From Rikenellaceae bacterium (GTDB taxonomy: Bacteria > Bacteroidota > Bacteroidia > Bacteroidales > Rikenellaceae): 64,000 bases of DNA. The stretch spans positions 1 through 64,000 of the forward strand of contig SUZS01000005.1 of NCBI GenBank assembly GCA_015059785.1, given 5' to 3'. A program made the translations under genes and the position numbers. This document shows, piece by piece, positions 25,608 to 35,174 of the stretch (within the stretch, counting starts at the first letter, position 1; every line of letters begins with the position of its first letter). Under the pieces are notes generated by a model that was not told where the DNA came from, ran no database searches, and saw nothing but the letters and a program-made list of their open reading frames with translations.

Positions 25608-28514
25608 CTACTCCCTTCTGCGCTTACCACGACAGCATAGTGTTGAGTAGTCGCAGTATGTGCAGCTGTTCTCATCCTCCGCCTGACAGAATGGCTCTGC
25701 GGGGTTAAACAGCGAGCCTAACGCACTATTGAGTTGCTCTTCAAAAGGCTCTGCTATTGCGCTGTAGCTCACTATCGGCACTGGAGCTCGACCAGGACCC
25801 TTACCCTCGCGTAGCAGTGGCGAGTAGTACTTGTCGTTCATCTCTCTGAGGTAGTAGAGCGCAGGCTGAACATCGCAGCCAAACCTCTTGCGCGCAATCA
25901 TAGCATACATCAGCGTGTTGATAGTATTGCTAACCCTCTGAGCGGCACTGCCACTGAAGAGATTTACAAAGCCTGAGAATGTCAGATGAGCAGCACCAGT
26001 CTTGTAGTCGATAATGCGCAGCATATTCTCGCTGAGCCTATCTATGCGGTCAGCCCTTCCCTTGAGTACTACAGTTACACTCTGCCCTGCTGAGTCAAAG
26101 GTAAATGGATAGCTAAACTCGTGCTCCAGCTCATCCACCGTAAAGTTGTGGTTGTTAATATCATACGCTAATAGATGATGCTTCAGATAACGGATTATAA
26201 TCTTCTGAACTATGACCATCTCTCCACTGAGCTGCTTGCCCTTCAGGCTCTCACAGCCGAAATACTCCTTGGCAATAGCATAGTCCACAGCCTTACTGAT
26301 TTGGCTATCTGTGATGCTGAGCAGTCTATTTTTGGTGTCGCTCTCGTGGGCGAGCTTACCATATAGCACCTCTGCTGACTTGTGGAAGATAATTCCAAAA
26401 CCCTTGTCGTCCAACCCCTCCTCAAGCGAGTCAGCCACCTTGATATCAGCAATATAGCGGTAGTAGAAGCGCATTGGGCACTGCACAAATGTAGATAGTG
26501 CCGTTGGCGAGAGGTATCTCTTGCCCGATGTATACTCTGAGAGCACCTCTAATGCCTTGCTATCCTTTTGCATAGTGATAGCCCCCTGACGCACTACATT
26601 TACAGGCGTTACGACCTTTGTAAACTCTATCGGCATACCCGACTCATACTGCAGCTGACGGATATAGCGGCTCGGCTCTCCCGTACCCTTCTCGTCCGAA
26701 GTAGAACTGTAGAGCATCCACACACGCTCTGCACGCTCAATAAGGCGATAGAAGTAGTATGCGTAGACACCCTGATGGTGCTCCTGAGTAGGCATATTAT
26801 ATGCGTATCTGAGAGAGTATGGGACATACGAGTTGTCGGTAATCTTCGTGCCAGGGAAGTTACTCTCGCTCATTGAGAGAATAATCACATTCTTGAAGTC
26901 GAGGTTTCTGGTCTCCAGAATACCCATAATCTGCAGTCCCTCAAGAGGCTCGCCCTCGAAAGGTATTCTTATTGTCTGCAGATGTCGTCGCACAAGCGAT
27001 ATGCAGAGAGCTACTGAGAGCTCAATTCTGCAATCCTGGACAATGTTGAGTAGCTGGCTTACAGCTGTGCGTATGCGAAGCATATACTCCACCGCCACCT
27101 CATCTTGAGCAGTCTGCTGCTTGAGTAGCCTTGAGAATATGGCTATTATATAGCTCAATAGCTCAGTTGCAGAGTGCTGAATAACAAACACATCATCACA
27201 CAGTGCAAGCTCAGCGAGCATCTGTCGTGGGATGTTGTATATACGCTCCTCAACAACCTTTTTGCGTATCTTGCTGACCCCTTTTGGCTCTGCCTGAGCG
27301 ATGTATGGATGCGAAATAAGCCCCTCTACATCGGTGTAGTAGAATGTCTCCACCCCATCCTTGACTCTTGCGTGAGCCTGAAGCTCAAGCAGTCGCTCGA
27401 CAAACGAGTATGCAAATGTCGCCTTGATTGGGTAGCCCATTGTCACATTGACGCCCGACTTTTTCTCTGCCGTAATACCCTTCGCCCACTCTGGCAGAGC
27501 ATAGAGCAGTGGCACAAGCAGATTTTCATCTGTGAGCACAATGGCCGTATTGCGGTCTAACGGTAGTGGGTTGCCGTCGCTATCCCGAGTAGCAATCTGC
27601 TCCAAAATCTGCGATACATAGCTGCACTGCGCCACCGATGTTGTTGTCGAGGCTACAGTAATCTTACTGATGTTACGCCTCAGGTCGCTATGTGAGATGT
27701 TGAGCGTAGAGGGGTATCTTGCGACATTCTGACGCATAAAGCGACCAGCCTCCTGAACTTCACTTGTAAAGTAATAGTCGCTGTAATCCCACGCAAAATC
27801 GGCATTATAGGCGGTTTTAAGGTGGTCAAAGAGCACCTTTTCACAGTCACTGAGGGCGTTGAAACCTGCTACGACATACTCTGATTGAGGTAGCAACGGC
27901 ACATCTGAGGCCTTAATCCTCTCGGCAGCATCGCGGTAAATCATACCCGTATATCCGATGCCGAGGCTGCGCAAATGCTCCTTATACTGAGTATATACCA
28001 TAGGCAGTGAGCGCCAAATCTTGAGGAAGTTCTCCTTCTGTTCGCCCACCTTGCCTGAGTGGTTTACCCTCATCCAGAAGCGATTGATATACTCTTTCTG
28101 CTCCTCAGTAAGGTAGCTCAAATCCGACTCAATCTCCTTGATATCTGCAATGTTGGTAAAGAGCTTTACCGCATCGACCATATACTTGTCTACCATATCG
28201 AAGTCCGCTATAAGCATCTCTCCCCAGTGGTAGAAGTCGTCAAAATCCTCTTTGTGATACTTTGAGTATATAGTGTATAGCTCCGCCACTAAACGGAGCT
28301 TATCTGCCGAGCGCAGTGTTGAGACGCTGCACATCAGAGAGTCTATTGTCGTGAACTTTGGGGACCAACCTACGCCCGAGGGCATATAGTTGAGCAAGGC
28401 TTGAGTAAAGTAGAGCCTTGCACGCTGAGAGGGGAAGAGTATGGTAAGCTTTGACACGCCGCCACCATACTTGGTGTATAGCTCCCTTGCCAGCTCAGTA
28501 AGAAAACTATCCAT
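25608..28514 (-). CDS. PD-(D/E)XK nuclease family protein (AddB-like)
   Basis: 968 residues. The N-terminal half is a degenerate UvrD-type helicase fold (LTILFPSQRARLYFTQAL at residues about 22-39 where Walker A would be). The C-terminal part is a RecB-like nuclease: GRADRIDRL, then LRIIDYKTG with the catalytic Asp/Lys, and four Cys that may hold an iron-sulfur cluster (one early, then CTYCDYSTLCC at the end), as in AddB. It would act in double-strand-break end processing, but the AddA partner is not in the window. It starts 1 nt after the GIN-domain gene. Confidence 0.85.
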   Translation of the reverse strand: MDSFLTELARELYTKYGGGVSKLTILFPSQRARLYFTQALLNYMPSGVGWSPKFTTIDSLMCSVSTLRSADKLRLVAELYTIYSKYHKEDFDDFYHWGEMLIADFDMVDKYMVDAVKLFTNIADIKEIESDLSYLTEEQKEYINRFWMRVNHSGKVGEQKENFLKIWRSLPMVYTQYKEHLRSLGIGYTGMIYRDAAERIKASDVPLLPQSEYVVAGFNALSDCEKVLFDHLKTAYNADFAWDYSDYYFTSEVQEAGRFMRQNVARYPSTLNISHSDLRRNISKITVASTTTSVAQCSYVSQILEQIATRDSDGNPLPLDRNTAIVLTDENLLVPLLYALPEWAKGITAEKKSGVNVTMGYPIKATFAYSFVERLLELQAHARVKDGVETFYYTDVEGLISHPYIAQAEPKGVSKIRKKVVEERIYNIPRQMLAELALCDDVFVIQHSATELLSYIIAIFSRLLKQQTAQDEVAVEYMLRIRTAVSQLLNIVQDCRIELSVALCISLVRRHLQTIRIPFEGEPLEGLQIMGILETRNLDFKNVIILSMSESNFPGTKITDNSYVPYSLRYAYNMPTQEHHQGVYAYYFYRLIERAERVWMLYSSTSDEKGTGEPSRYIRQLQYESGMPIEFTKVVTPVNVVRQGAITMQKDSKALEVLSEYTSGKRYLSPTALSTFVQCPMRFYYRYIADIKVADSLEEGLDDKGFGIIFHKSAEVLYGKLAHESDTKNRLLSITDSQISKAVDYAIAKEYFGCESLKGKQLSGEMVIVQKIIIRYLKHHLLAYDINNHNFTVDELEHEFSYPFTFDSAGQSVTVVLKGRADRIDRLSENMLRIIDYKTGAAHLTFSGFVNLFSGSAAQRVSNTINTLMYAMIARKRFGCDVQPALYYLREMNDKYYSPLLREGKGPGRAPVPIVSYSAIAEPFEEQLNSALGSLFNPAEPFCQAEDENSCTYCDYSTLCCRGKRRRE

Positions 28515-28515
28515 A

Positions 28516-29259
28516 CTACTCTACAGCTAAAATCTCACCGCCAAATAGCGAGTTTTTGTTTCTGATAATCGTCGGTCTACCCTTGTAGTAGAGCTTTGCG
28601 GCAGTGCTTGTCACCGCCTCCAACCTCTCGCTGACAGCCACACGCACCTCAGCCTCGTGCGAAGCGTCAATATCTGCTGCAACTGTCTGCAGACCGATGC
28701 CCTCCATCTTGGCTGTTGAGATATCGAGCTTGAAGTATCGCGCCTGACCTCCAATCTCAAGTCGGCTCTTGCCCGTACACTCAACAAGGGCGTCTAACGC
28801 CTTGATATCCATCTTTACTATCGCACCCGCCTTGATGTATATATCGAGAATTTTCTGCTCTACGCACTGCTCAAAGTTTACCGTAGCACGAGATATGCTG
28901 ATATTGTCCAAACTCTTGTACCACACAGTCACATCTGTTGGCACAACGACCTGCTTACTCTCTACACGCTCGATAATCTGCAGCACGCCATTCTTATCCA
29001 CTCCTGAGCGAAAACGAGAGTTCGGATTGCCCTTCGTGTCGTAGACAATCTTCAGCCCCTCGTCACTATCTACACGCTTGAAGGTGACATTTATAGCTCC
29101 ATCGACCACCACCTTTGTAAATGGCGAGAGCCACTCTGTCTTTGGCAGTGGGGTGCTTCTAACGACAGTTGTCAGCGAGTCTGGTCTCTCGACTGTTCTA
29201 TTCTGAGCTGTTGCCCCCATTGAGACAAGCGCAAGCAGGGCAAAAATCATCTTTTTCAT
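28516..29259 (-). CDS. Exported GIN-domain (DUF2807) protein
   Basis: 247 residues from the ATG at 29259, which begins a normal signal peptide (MKKMIFALLALVSMGATAQ); the frame stays open to 29298 but the extra residues spoil the signal. The body is a right-handed beta-helix-like domain of DUF2807 type: VVDGAINVTFKR, YDTKGNPNSRF, LDNISISRATVNFE and KLYYKGRP. Such proteins are called putative auto-transporter adhesins; the true role is unknown. Adjacent to, and probably cotranscribed with, the nuclease gene. Confidence 0.8.
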   Translation of the reverse strand: MKKMIFALLALVSMGATAQNRTVERPDSLTTVVRSTPLPKTEWLSPFTKVVVDGAINVTFKRVDSDEGLKIVYDTKGNPNSRFRSGVDKNGVLQIIERVESKQVVVPTDVTVWYKSLDNISISRATVNFEQCVEQKILDIYIKAGAIVKMDIKALDALVECTGKSRLEIGGQARYFKLDISTAKMEGIGLQTVAADIDASHEAEVRVAVSERLEAVTSTAAKLYYKGRPTIIRNKNSLFGGEILAVE

Positions 29260-29375
29260 AGCTACACAATTATCTAAATTGATGTAAAGATACAACAATT
29301 TATTGTACCGGCAAACAAAACCGATAATATTTATCGTTATTAGATATATTGTACAGCCAAACAGATGCTCTTATG

Positions 29376-29984
29376 CTATTTACTGAAGACCAATCTACGA
29401 ATGGTAAGTGGTAGATGTTGAGCCTTTGTCTCGGTCACTGATAGAGGTGTCCCGAATGGCATTTGAGCAATCAGTCGCCATTCTTTGCTGATATTCCACT
29501 GATGAGCAACTGCAGTATCAATAAGTGGATTGTAGTGTTGTAGGCTTGCTCCAAGTTCCATATCCTCAAGAGCAGTCCATACTGCAAATTGGTGCATTGC
29601 CGATGTATGCTCAGAGTACTCATCAAATTTGTCTGCATAAGTGGTATACTTCTCTTTAAGTTGCTCTATAACAGCCATATCCTCATAGAATAGCACCGTT
29701 CCACAGCCTGCTGTAAAACTGCTATCTATCTTCTCTTTGACACCAGTAAACGCCTCTGGGGATACAAACTCTTCTAACGCATTTTTGACGATTTCCCATA
29801 GCTGAGTATGATGTCTACCAAATAGTACAACCAACCTTGTTGATTGGCTATTATATGCCGAGGGTGTGGAGAGTATAATGCGGTCAATGGCAGATATAAT
29901 ATCACTCTCCGATACAGGATTTGTTGCGCTAAGGCTGTAACAGCTACGGCGATGCTCTATCGCCTCAAGAAATGTTCTTTTCAT
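29376..29984 (-). CDS. Nitroreductase-family protein
   Basis: 202 residues, size and layout of the FMN-dependent nitroreductase fold. The N-terminal HRRSCYSL (usually RRSxR/Y, binds the FMN phosphate) and PSAYNSQSTRLVVL are diagnostic; WTALEDMELGASLQHYNP is the mid-domain helix and QMPFGTPLS the second FMN contact. This subgroup resembles small fatty-acid-repression-type nitroreductases. Likely a cytoplasmic flavin reductase; the substrate is unknown. The gene follows a DUF1893 gene on the same strand, 29 nt away. Confidence 0.85.
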   Translation of the reverse strand: MKRTFLEAIEHRRSCYSLSATNPVSESDIISAIDRIILSTPSAYNSQSTRLVVLFGRHHTQLWEIVKNALEEFVSPEAFTGVKEKIDSSFTAGCGTVLFYEDMAVIEQLKEKYTTYADKFDEYSEHTSAMHQFAVWTALEDMELGASLQHYNPLIDTAVAHQWNISKEWRLIAQMPFGTPLSVTETKAQHLPLTIRRLVFSK

Positions 29985-30013
29985 ACCCCTTTTTTAGCAG
30001 GTGTGTGCAAAGA

Positions 30014-30424
30014 TTAAGCCAGTGAGGCAACAAACTTATCTACAACAGCAAATATCTGCTCTAACGACTCGATATCCCTTGTAGCACTCTCAAGAGGACA
30101 AGGAGCTGTTTTTGTGCGGTTGATAATGTGCGGCACTGCCTGAGAATAGCTAACCTCCATATCGCTCTTTGAGAGAATGTCGAGTGCCAACTGACTAATA
30201 GTGTCGGCGTAGAGCCGCTTAACCCCACCGAGAATTAACAGTGCAGCCGCTGCCCTACCGATAACCTTGTCTGCTACCGATGCCCCATTGAGAAACTTAC
30301 TATCGACCTTATAGAGCTCATAGAGGTCTTTAACACCCCTCTGATAGAACTCGCGTACAACCTCTCCATTGCGAATTACGCAGGAGCAACCCTTGCTGTG
30401 CAGTAGTTCAATTAATGCTTTCAT
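30014..30424 (-). CDS. DUF1893 domain protein
   Basis: 136 residues that match the DUF1893 family in length and pattern: LHSKGCSCVIRNGEVVREF at the start, GASVADKVIGRAAAALLILGG (in two blocks), and the C-terminal PHIINRTKTAPCPLES. The fold is cytidine-deaminase-like in my recollection; no function is known. It overlaps the symporter stop by one base and is probably translated from the same mRNA. Confidence 0.8.
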   Translation of the reverse strand: MKALIELLHSKGCSCVIRNGEVVREFYQRGVKDLYELYKVDSKFLNGASVADKVIGRAAAALLILGGVKRLYADTISQLALDILSKSDMEVSYSQAVPHIINRTKTAPCPLESATRDIESLEQIFAVVDKFVASLA

Positions 30425-31635
30425 TAATCTGCGTATCTATCTGTTACTACGGCACAAGCAGCATCGCCAGTGATATTAAGCACTGTGCGAATCATATCAA
30501 AAATTCTGTCAAGAGCATAGAGCAACGGCAGACCCTGAATCGGGATGCCAGCACTGACAAGTACTGCTACGACCATCAGCGTTGGACCTGGAACACCCGC
30601 CTGACCTATTGAGCCGAGCGAGGCTGTTACGGTAATTGCAACATACTGAGCTATAGTGAGTTCAATGCCGTAGAACTGAGCAAAGAATATCGCCACAAGG
30701 GTGTAGTAAATCGCATTGCCAGTCATATTAATTGTCGCACCGAGTGGCACTACAAAGCCCGATGTCTGCTTACTTACCCCAAGACTGTCACACGCCGCCA
30801 TAGTTACGGGCAGTGTAGCCATTGATGAAGCCGTTGAGAAGGCGATAATCTGAGGTCGCACCATAGCCTTGAAAAAGTCCACAACACCCACCCTTGACAG
30901 CAGCATAATTGTCAGCGGATAGACCGCAAGACCCATCACAAGGACTGCCAGAAGGTCTACCCAGAGCAGATTTGCCACCTTGAGAAGAATATCAAAGCCG
31001 AAGGTTCCTGTCGCCTCTGCCATTAGTCCAAATACGCCTATAGGAGCTACGAGCATAACCTTGCCGATACACCAGATTAGAGCCTCAAGAATATAGTTCA
31101 GTCCTGCGGTTATTTTGTTTCGTTTATCCTCACTCAGCGCAGCAATACCAAAGCCGAGAAAGAGTCCAAAGACGATGATTTGCAGTATATTACCCTCAGC
31201 AAATGCCTGGATAGGATTTGCAGGTATCATACCGATAACAGTCTGCCAAAATCCTGGTGTTGATGCCGACTCTTGACTTGCTGAGGCAGCTGAGTTTATG
31301 AGTCCAACGCTCTCTGCATCCAGACCCGCACCAGGTTGGAAGAGTAATCCAGCGACTATAGCAATTACTATTGAGATAACAGTCGTAAGTAGTATATAGC
31401 CTATGCTTATCACACCGATTTTACCCGCTGAGCGACTACCACCGAGCGTTGCTGCACCCGAGATGATAGATACAGCCACAAGAGGCACTACAAGCATCTT
31501 GATAAGCTGAATAAAGAGCGTGCCGAGTGGAGAGAAAAGACTTGCATCCTCGCCCATAGCAACACCCGCTATAATACCCGCGACCATTGCCACAAGTATC
31601 CAGAAACCGAGATTTTTCACTATTGACCCTTTCAT
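30424..31635 (-). CDS. Dicarboxylate/amino-acid:cation symporter (DAACS family)
   Basis: 403 residues, about eight membrane helices and two re-entrant hairpins. Family motifs: FIQLIKMLVVPLVAVSI early, FSTASSMATLPVT (the serine-rich hairpin, near 267-279), GATINMTGNAIY (near 300-311) and the second hairpin SIGQAGVPGP. It should import glutamate, aspartate or C4-dicarboxylates with Na+ or H+. The start is 5 nt after the stop of the PEGA/Lcl gene, so it may share its mRNA. Confidence 0.92.
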   Translation of the reverse strand: MKGSIVKNLGFWILVAMVAGIIAGVAMGEDASLFSPLGTLFIQLIKMLVVPLVAVSIISGAATLGGSRSAGKIGVISIGYILLTTVISIVIAIVAGLLFQPGAGLDAESVGLINSAASASQESASTPGFWQTVIGMIPANPIQAFAEGNILQIIVFGLFLGFGIAALSEDKRNKITAGLNYILEALIWCIGKVMLVAPIGVFGLMAEATGTFGFDILLKVANLLWVDLLAVLVMGLAVYPLTIMLLSRVGVVDFFKAMVRPQIIAFSTASSMATLPVTMAACDSLGVSKQTSGFVVPLGATINMTGNAIYYTLVAIFFAQFYGIELTIAQYVAITVTASLGSIGQAGVPGPTLMVVAVLVSAGIPIQGLPLLYALDRIFDMIRTVLNITGDAACAVVTDRYAD

Positions 31636-31640
31636 AGCAT

Positions 31641-34600
31641 TTAGAATTTAGCGACAGCAAAGACAATGTTTGTGCGATCCTTACAGTATGAGCTTTGGTC
31701 GCCCATTGCTAAGTTCCACGCGCAGTATTGATTTTTGTAGACCTCGTTTCTCTCTGTTGAAGACCAGAAGTAGTCATCCAACTTGCGAGACAATTTTGAC
31801 TCAAGGCTACTGCGGAGTCCGTAAATCTTTGACCACTCCTCCTTTGCAGGCAGATACCAACCACTGCCCAAGTTCGCACACCAGTAGAATACTGGATATT
31901 TGCTCTGCCAACCGCTTATCTGCTTGACAACATCCATATTCTTCTGACCGTCATAGATATCTGTCGCACCGATAAATTTAGACTGCTCGGCACCAGTTGC
32001 CCACATCAGCGATTGCGAGCACTCGACACTAATAATCTTGCCGTGACGACCCGTAGCATCCACCTCAAAGACAACACCCTTTTTGCCATTCTCGTTGTAT
32101 AGGTCTCCTACGCGATAAACCTTGTTTGATGGCGACATATAGGAAGTTGAACCACTACTTGAATTGTTTATCTTAACTTTCGCTACTGCAATAACATAGC
32201 TGTGATAGCTTTTTTTGTTTTTAATGTTACTACCATTCTTCATACCCACATCATAGATACACTTTATGTAACCCTCCTCTGTGTAGCTCTCAGTGGATGA
32301 GAAGTAGAAGTTGTCACTTAATTTGTCAGTTAAGCGTGGCTCAATTAGAGCCTTATTTCGCTGAATAGTCTCCAATTCGCCCTTTGCAGGCAGATACCAT
32401 CCCTCACCAAGGCTTGCACACCACGCAAAGGCTGGATAGTTTTTACGCCAATTAGCTATCTTCTTGACAACATTAAAGTTTTCCTCTCCATCAGAGGTGT
32501 TTGTAGCACCTATATTCCTCGTAGCCTCATCACCTTCAGCCCATTTAACCATATTTGGCCTCTTACTTAGGCTGACAATTTTGGCAATGCTACCGTTAAT
32601 CTCGAAAATAACACCTCTCTTTACCCCATCGTCGTAAATGTCGCCAATCTTAAAATTGCCACTTACTGTTGGAGTTGATACGGGCGCAGGGGTGTATGAA
32701 GAACTACCGCTACCAAACTTAGCTACTGCGCGAACATAAATTGCACCGTGCTTGTAGTATGTGCCTACATAGCCATCTGATGTGCGAATATGGATAGCAC
32801 CATAGCTACCGTCATAGAATCTATCTGTCTCTGTAGAAGTCCAATACCAGCCCAAATCTCCCCTATTTACTATCTTCACACCACCTCTTGACTCAAGAGT
32901 AGGATTGATAGCGTTTCGTACAGACTCGTTAAGAACAAACTTCTCAACCTCCTCTTTTGCAGGTAGATACCAGTCGTTACCTAAACTTGCACACCAATTA
33001 AAAGATGGATATTTTGTCTGCCAACCTGATATAGCTTTGACAATGTTTGTATTCTTCTGTCCATCGTCTGTATACTTTGTGCCAATCATTCGTTTCTGCT
33101 CGGCTTTGTCTGATGCCCAGACAACCTTCCCCGGAGCTTGTTGTAGGTTCAAAATCTTGCCACTTCTGCCATCTGCGCTCACCTCAAAGACAACACCCTC
33201 CTTTACGCCGTCGTTGTAGTAGTCGCCTACTTTGTATACTCCTGAAGTTGGTGCTGATTGAGCATTAGCACTTCCAAAGCGAGCAATAGCGCGAACATTA
33301 CGATATGGATAGCTCTTGTAGCCTGCAAACTCCTTAATGCTCTTCATAGCTACATGCCAAGCCTGATACTGTTTGAGGTTACTATCCCACACGCCAGTCT
33401 CTGTAGAGGACCAGTACCACGCGCCACCCTTATACTCTCCACCGCGTCTTAAAAGTGGAGTAGCATTACGCTCTTGAAGAGTCTTATTTACTGCGTCATA
33501 TACGCTCTGGTTGAGTGTAAAGACCTTTAGCTCCTCAATAGCTGGTAGATACCAATCCGCACCTAAAGCAGCACACCACGCAAAGCCCGGGTATAGGTTT
33601 TGCCAGTTGGTAATCCTGCGAACAACTGCCATATTGTTACGACCGTCATACTTATCATACGCGCCAATCTTCTTTGTCTGCTCGGCATCGTTCGACCACC
33701 TCATATTGTCGTTACCAGACTGTGTCATACTGACAATCTTGCCACTTCTGCCATCTGCACTCACCTCAAAGACAACGCCCTCCTTTACACCATCATTGTA
33801 GTAGTCGCCGACCTTGTAGACGCCATTGCCCGTTGTTATCTGCCCGCTTGACACAGGCGTAGAAGATACTGGAGGAGATTGCTTTGTAAGCGAAATATTG
33901 ACTGTCGTAGTCTTACCCTCTGTAACAGTTATAGCCTGTGTCTGAGAGTTATAGCCCGCTTTTGATACCACAAGCGTATGGTTACCAATAAGAATATTAC
34001 CAAGCTCAAGCGGTATACGCCCTATCGCATTGCCGTCAAGAGTTACATCTGCCATAATTGGCGTACCAGAGACAAGAAGGGAGCCGTATATAGGCGTTGG
34101 AGCAGGCAGTGCATACTTCTGATTCTGCTCTTTTGAGGATATCTGCCTTGTTATTGATGTGGTGCGATACCCCGCCTTGCGAGCCTCAAAGATGTATGTT
34201 CCTGCAGCGAGCGTACCTGTCCAACTACCACTACCCTTCATAATGTTGTTTACCCAAATCTCGGCATTTTCAGCAGCTGTAATTGTCACTGTAGCAACAT
34301 CGGCTGTAAGAGTGATAATTCGCTCTACCTTACTGCCCGCAACGGTAAAACTACCACTCTGTGAGTGATAACCCGATGCAGAGACCGTATAGTTGTATGT
34401 TCCATTCTCAAGCACAATCTGCATTGCTCCATCCTGAAGCGTGTAGAGCATTCCATTGATAGTCACAACGGCATTTGTTGGCTCTACAGCAAAGACCACA
34501 AATTGCGGCTTTGAGGCCTGCGTATCTACATTCTGACGAAAGGCGATACTTCCACTATTGACCTCAATAGCTTGGCTGTACTCCATCTTGCCATACTTAA

Positions 34601-35156
34601 CCTTCAGCGTATGCGCTCCAATCAGCACATCCTTGACCGTAAGGCTGTTTGTAGCACCCGTCTGACCCTTATATAGGTCGTCAATGTAGATATCAGCATT
34701 AGCCACATTGGTATTTACAATAATGCTAAATGTCTGATTTAGTGCCGCTTCAAGCTCATACTCACGATTTGCTTCAAGGTTAAGCGTAACCTCGTTGCTC
34801 TCGCCAAACTCTGGGCTAAGGAAGTAGAAACGGGTATTAGGCTTGGCGGTCATCTCAAGGATTAGCACATTGTCGTAGTAGTCTGCCACCTTCTGCTTCG
34901 TAAGGTCGGTATTTGAGCGCATTTTTACCACAAGAGCATCTATCTGAGCCCTATTCATACGGTCAAACTTAATCTTCACACGCGCACACGCCTGACGAGA
35001 GTGGTCTACACCGATTGGGTCTATATTCACGCCCGTAAGGGCATCTTATTGCACCGCACGCAGTGACGCAATGTCAATAACAATAGAATTTTCTACCTGT
35101 GCCGTAGCTGTTGCACAAATCAGTAGTGATAGAAGTATTGTAAATATCTTTTTCAT
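31641..35156 (-). pseudogene. PEGA-domain surface protein with four Lcl/DUF1566-like repeats, interrupted by in-frame TAA
   Basis: The ATG at 35156 begins a normal signal peptide (MKKIFTILLSLLICATATAQ), but codon 37 is TAA (35046-35048), where the next paralogue has ACG. The frame then stays open to 31641: 1129 residues if restarted at GTG 35030, which would lack an export signal. Parts (numbered from GTG): conserved N domain (1-90), four PEGA-like beta domains (about 95-380), then four copies of a domain with KVGDYYNDGVKEGVVFEV at its start and WYLPA...E and YWSSTE later (about 400, 597, 790, 968). The long intact frame says the stop is recent, a sequence error, or suppressed. Function unknown; probably cell-envelope. 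Confidence 0.65.
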
Positions 35157-35174
35157 AATCAGTATGTTATCAGC

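Noticed and set aside
31641..35030. GTG at 35030 as a normal start of a complete gene
   Set aside because: It would remove the signal peptide and begin inside a segment conserved with the paralogue; the interrupted-gene reading fits better.
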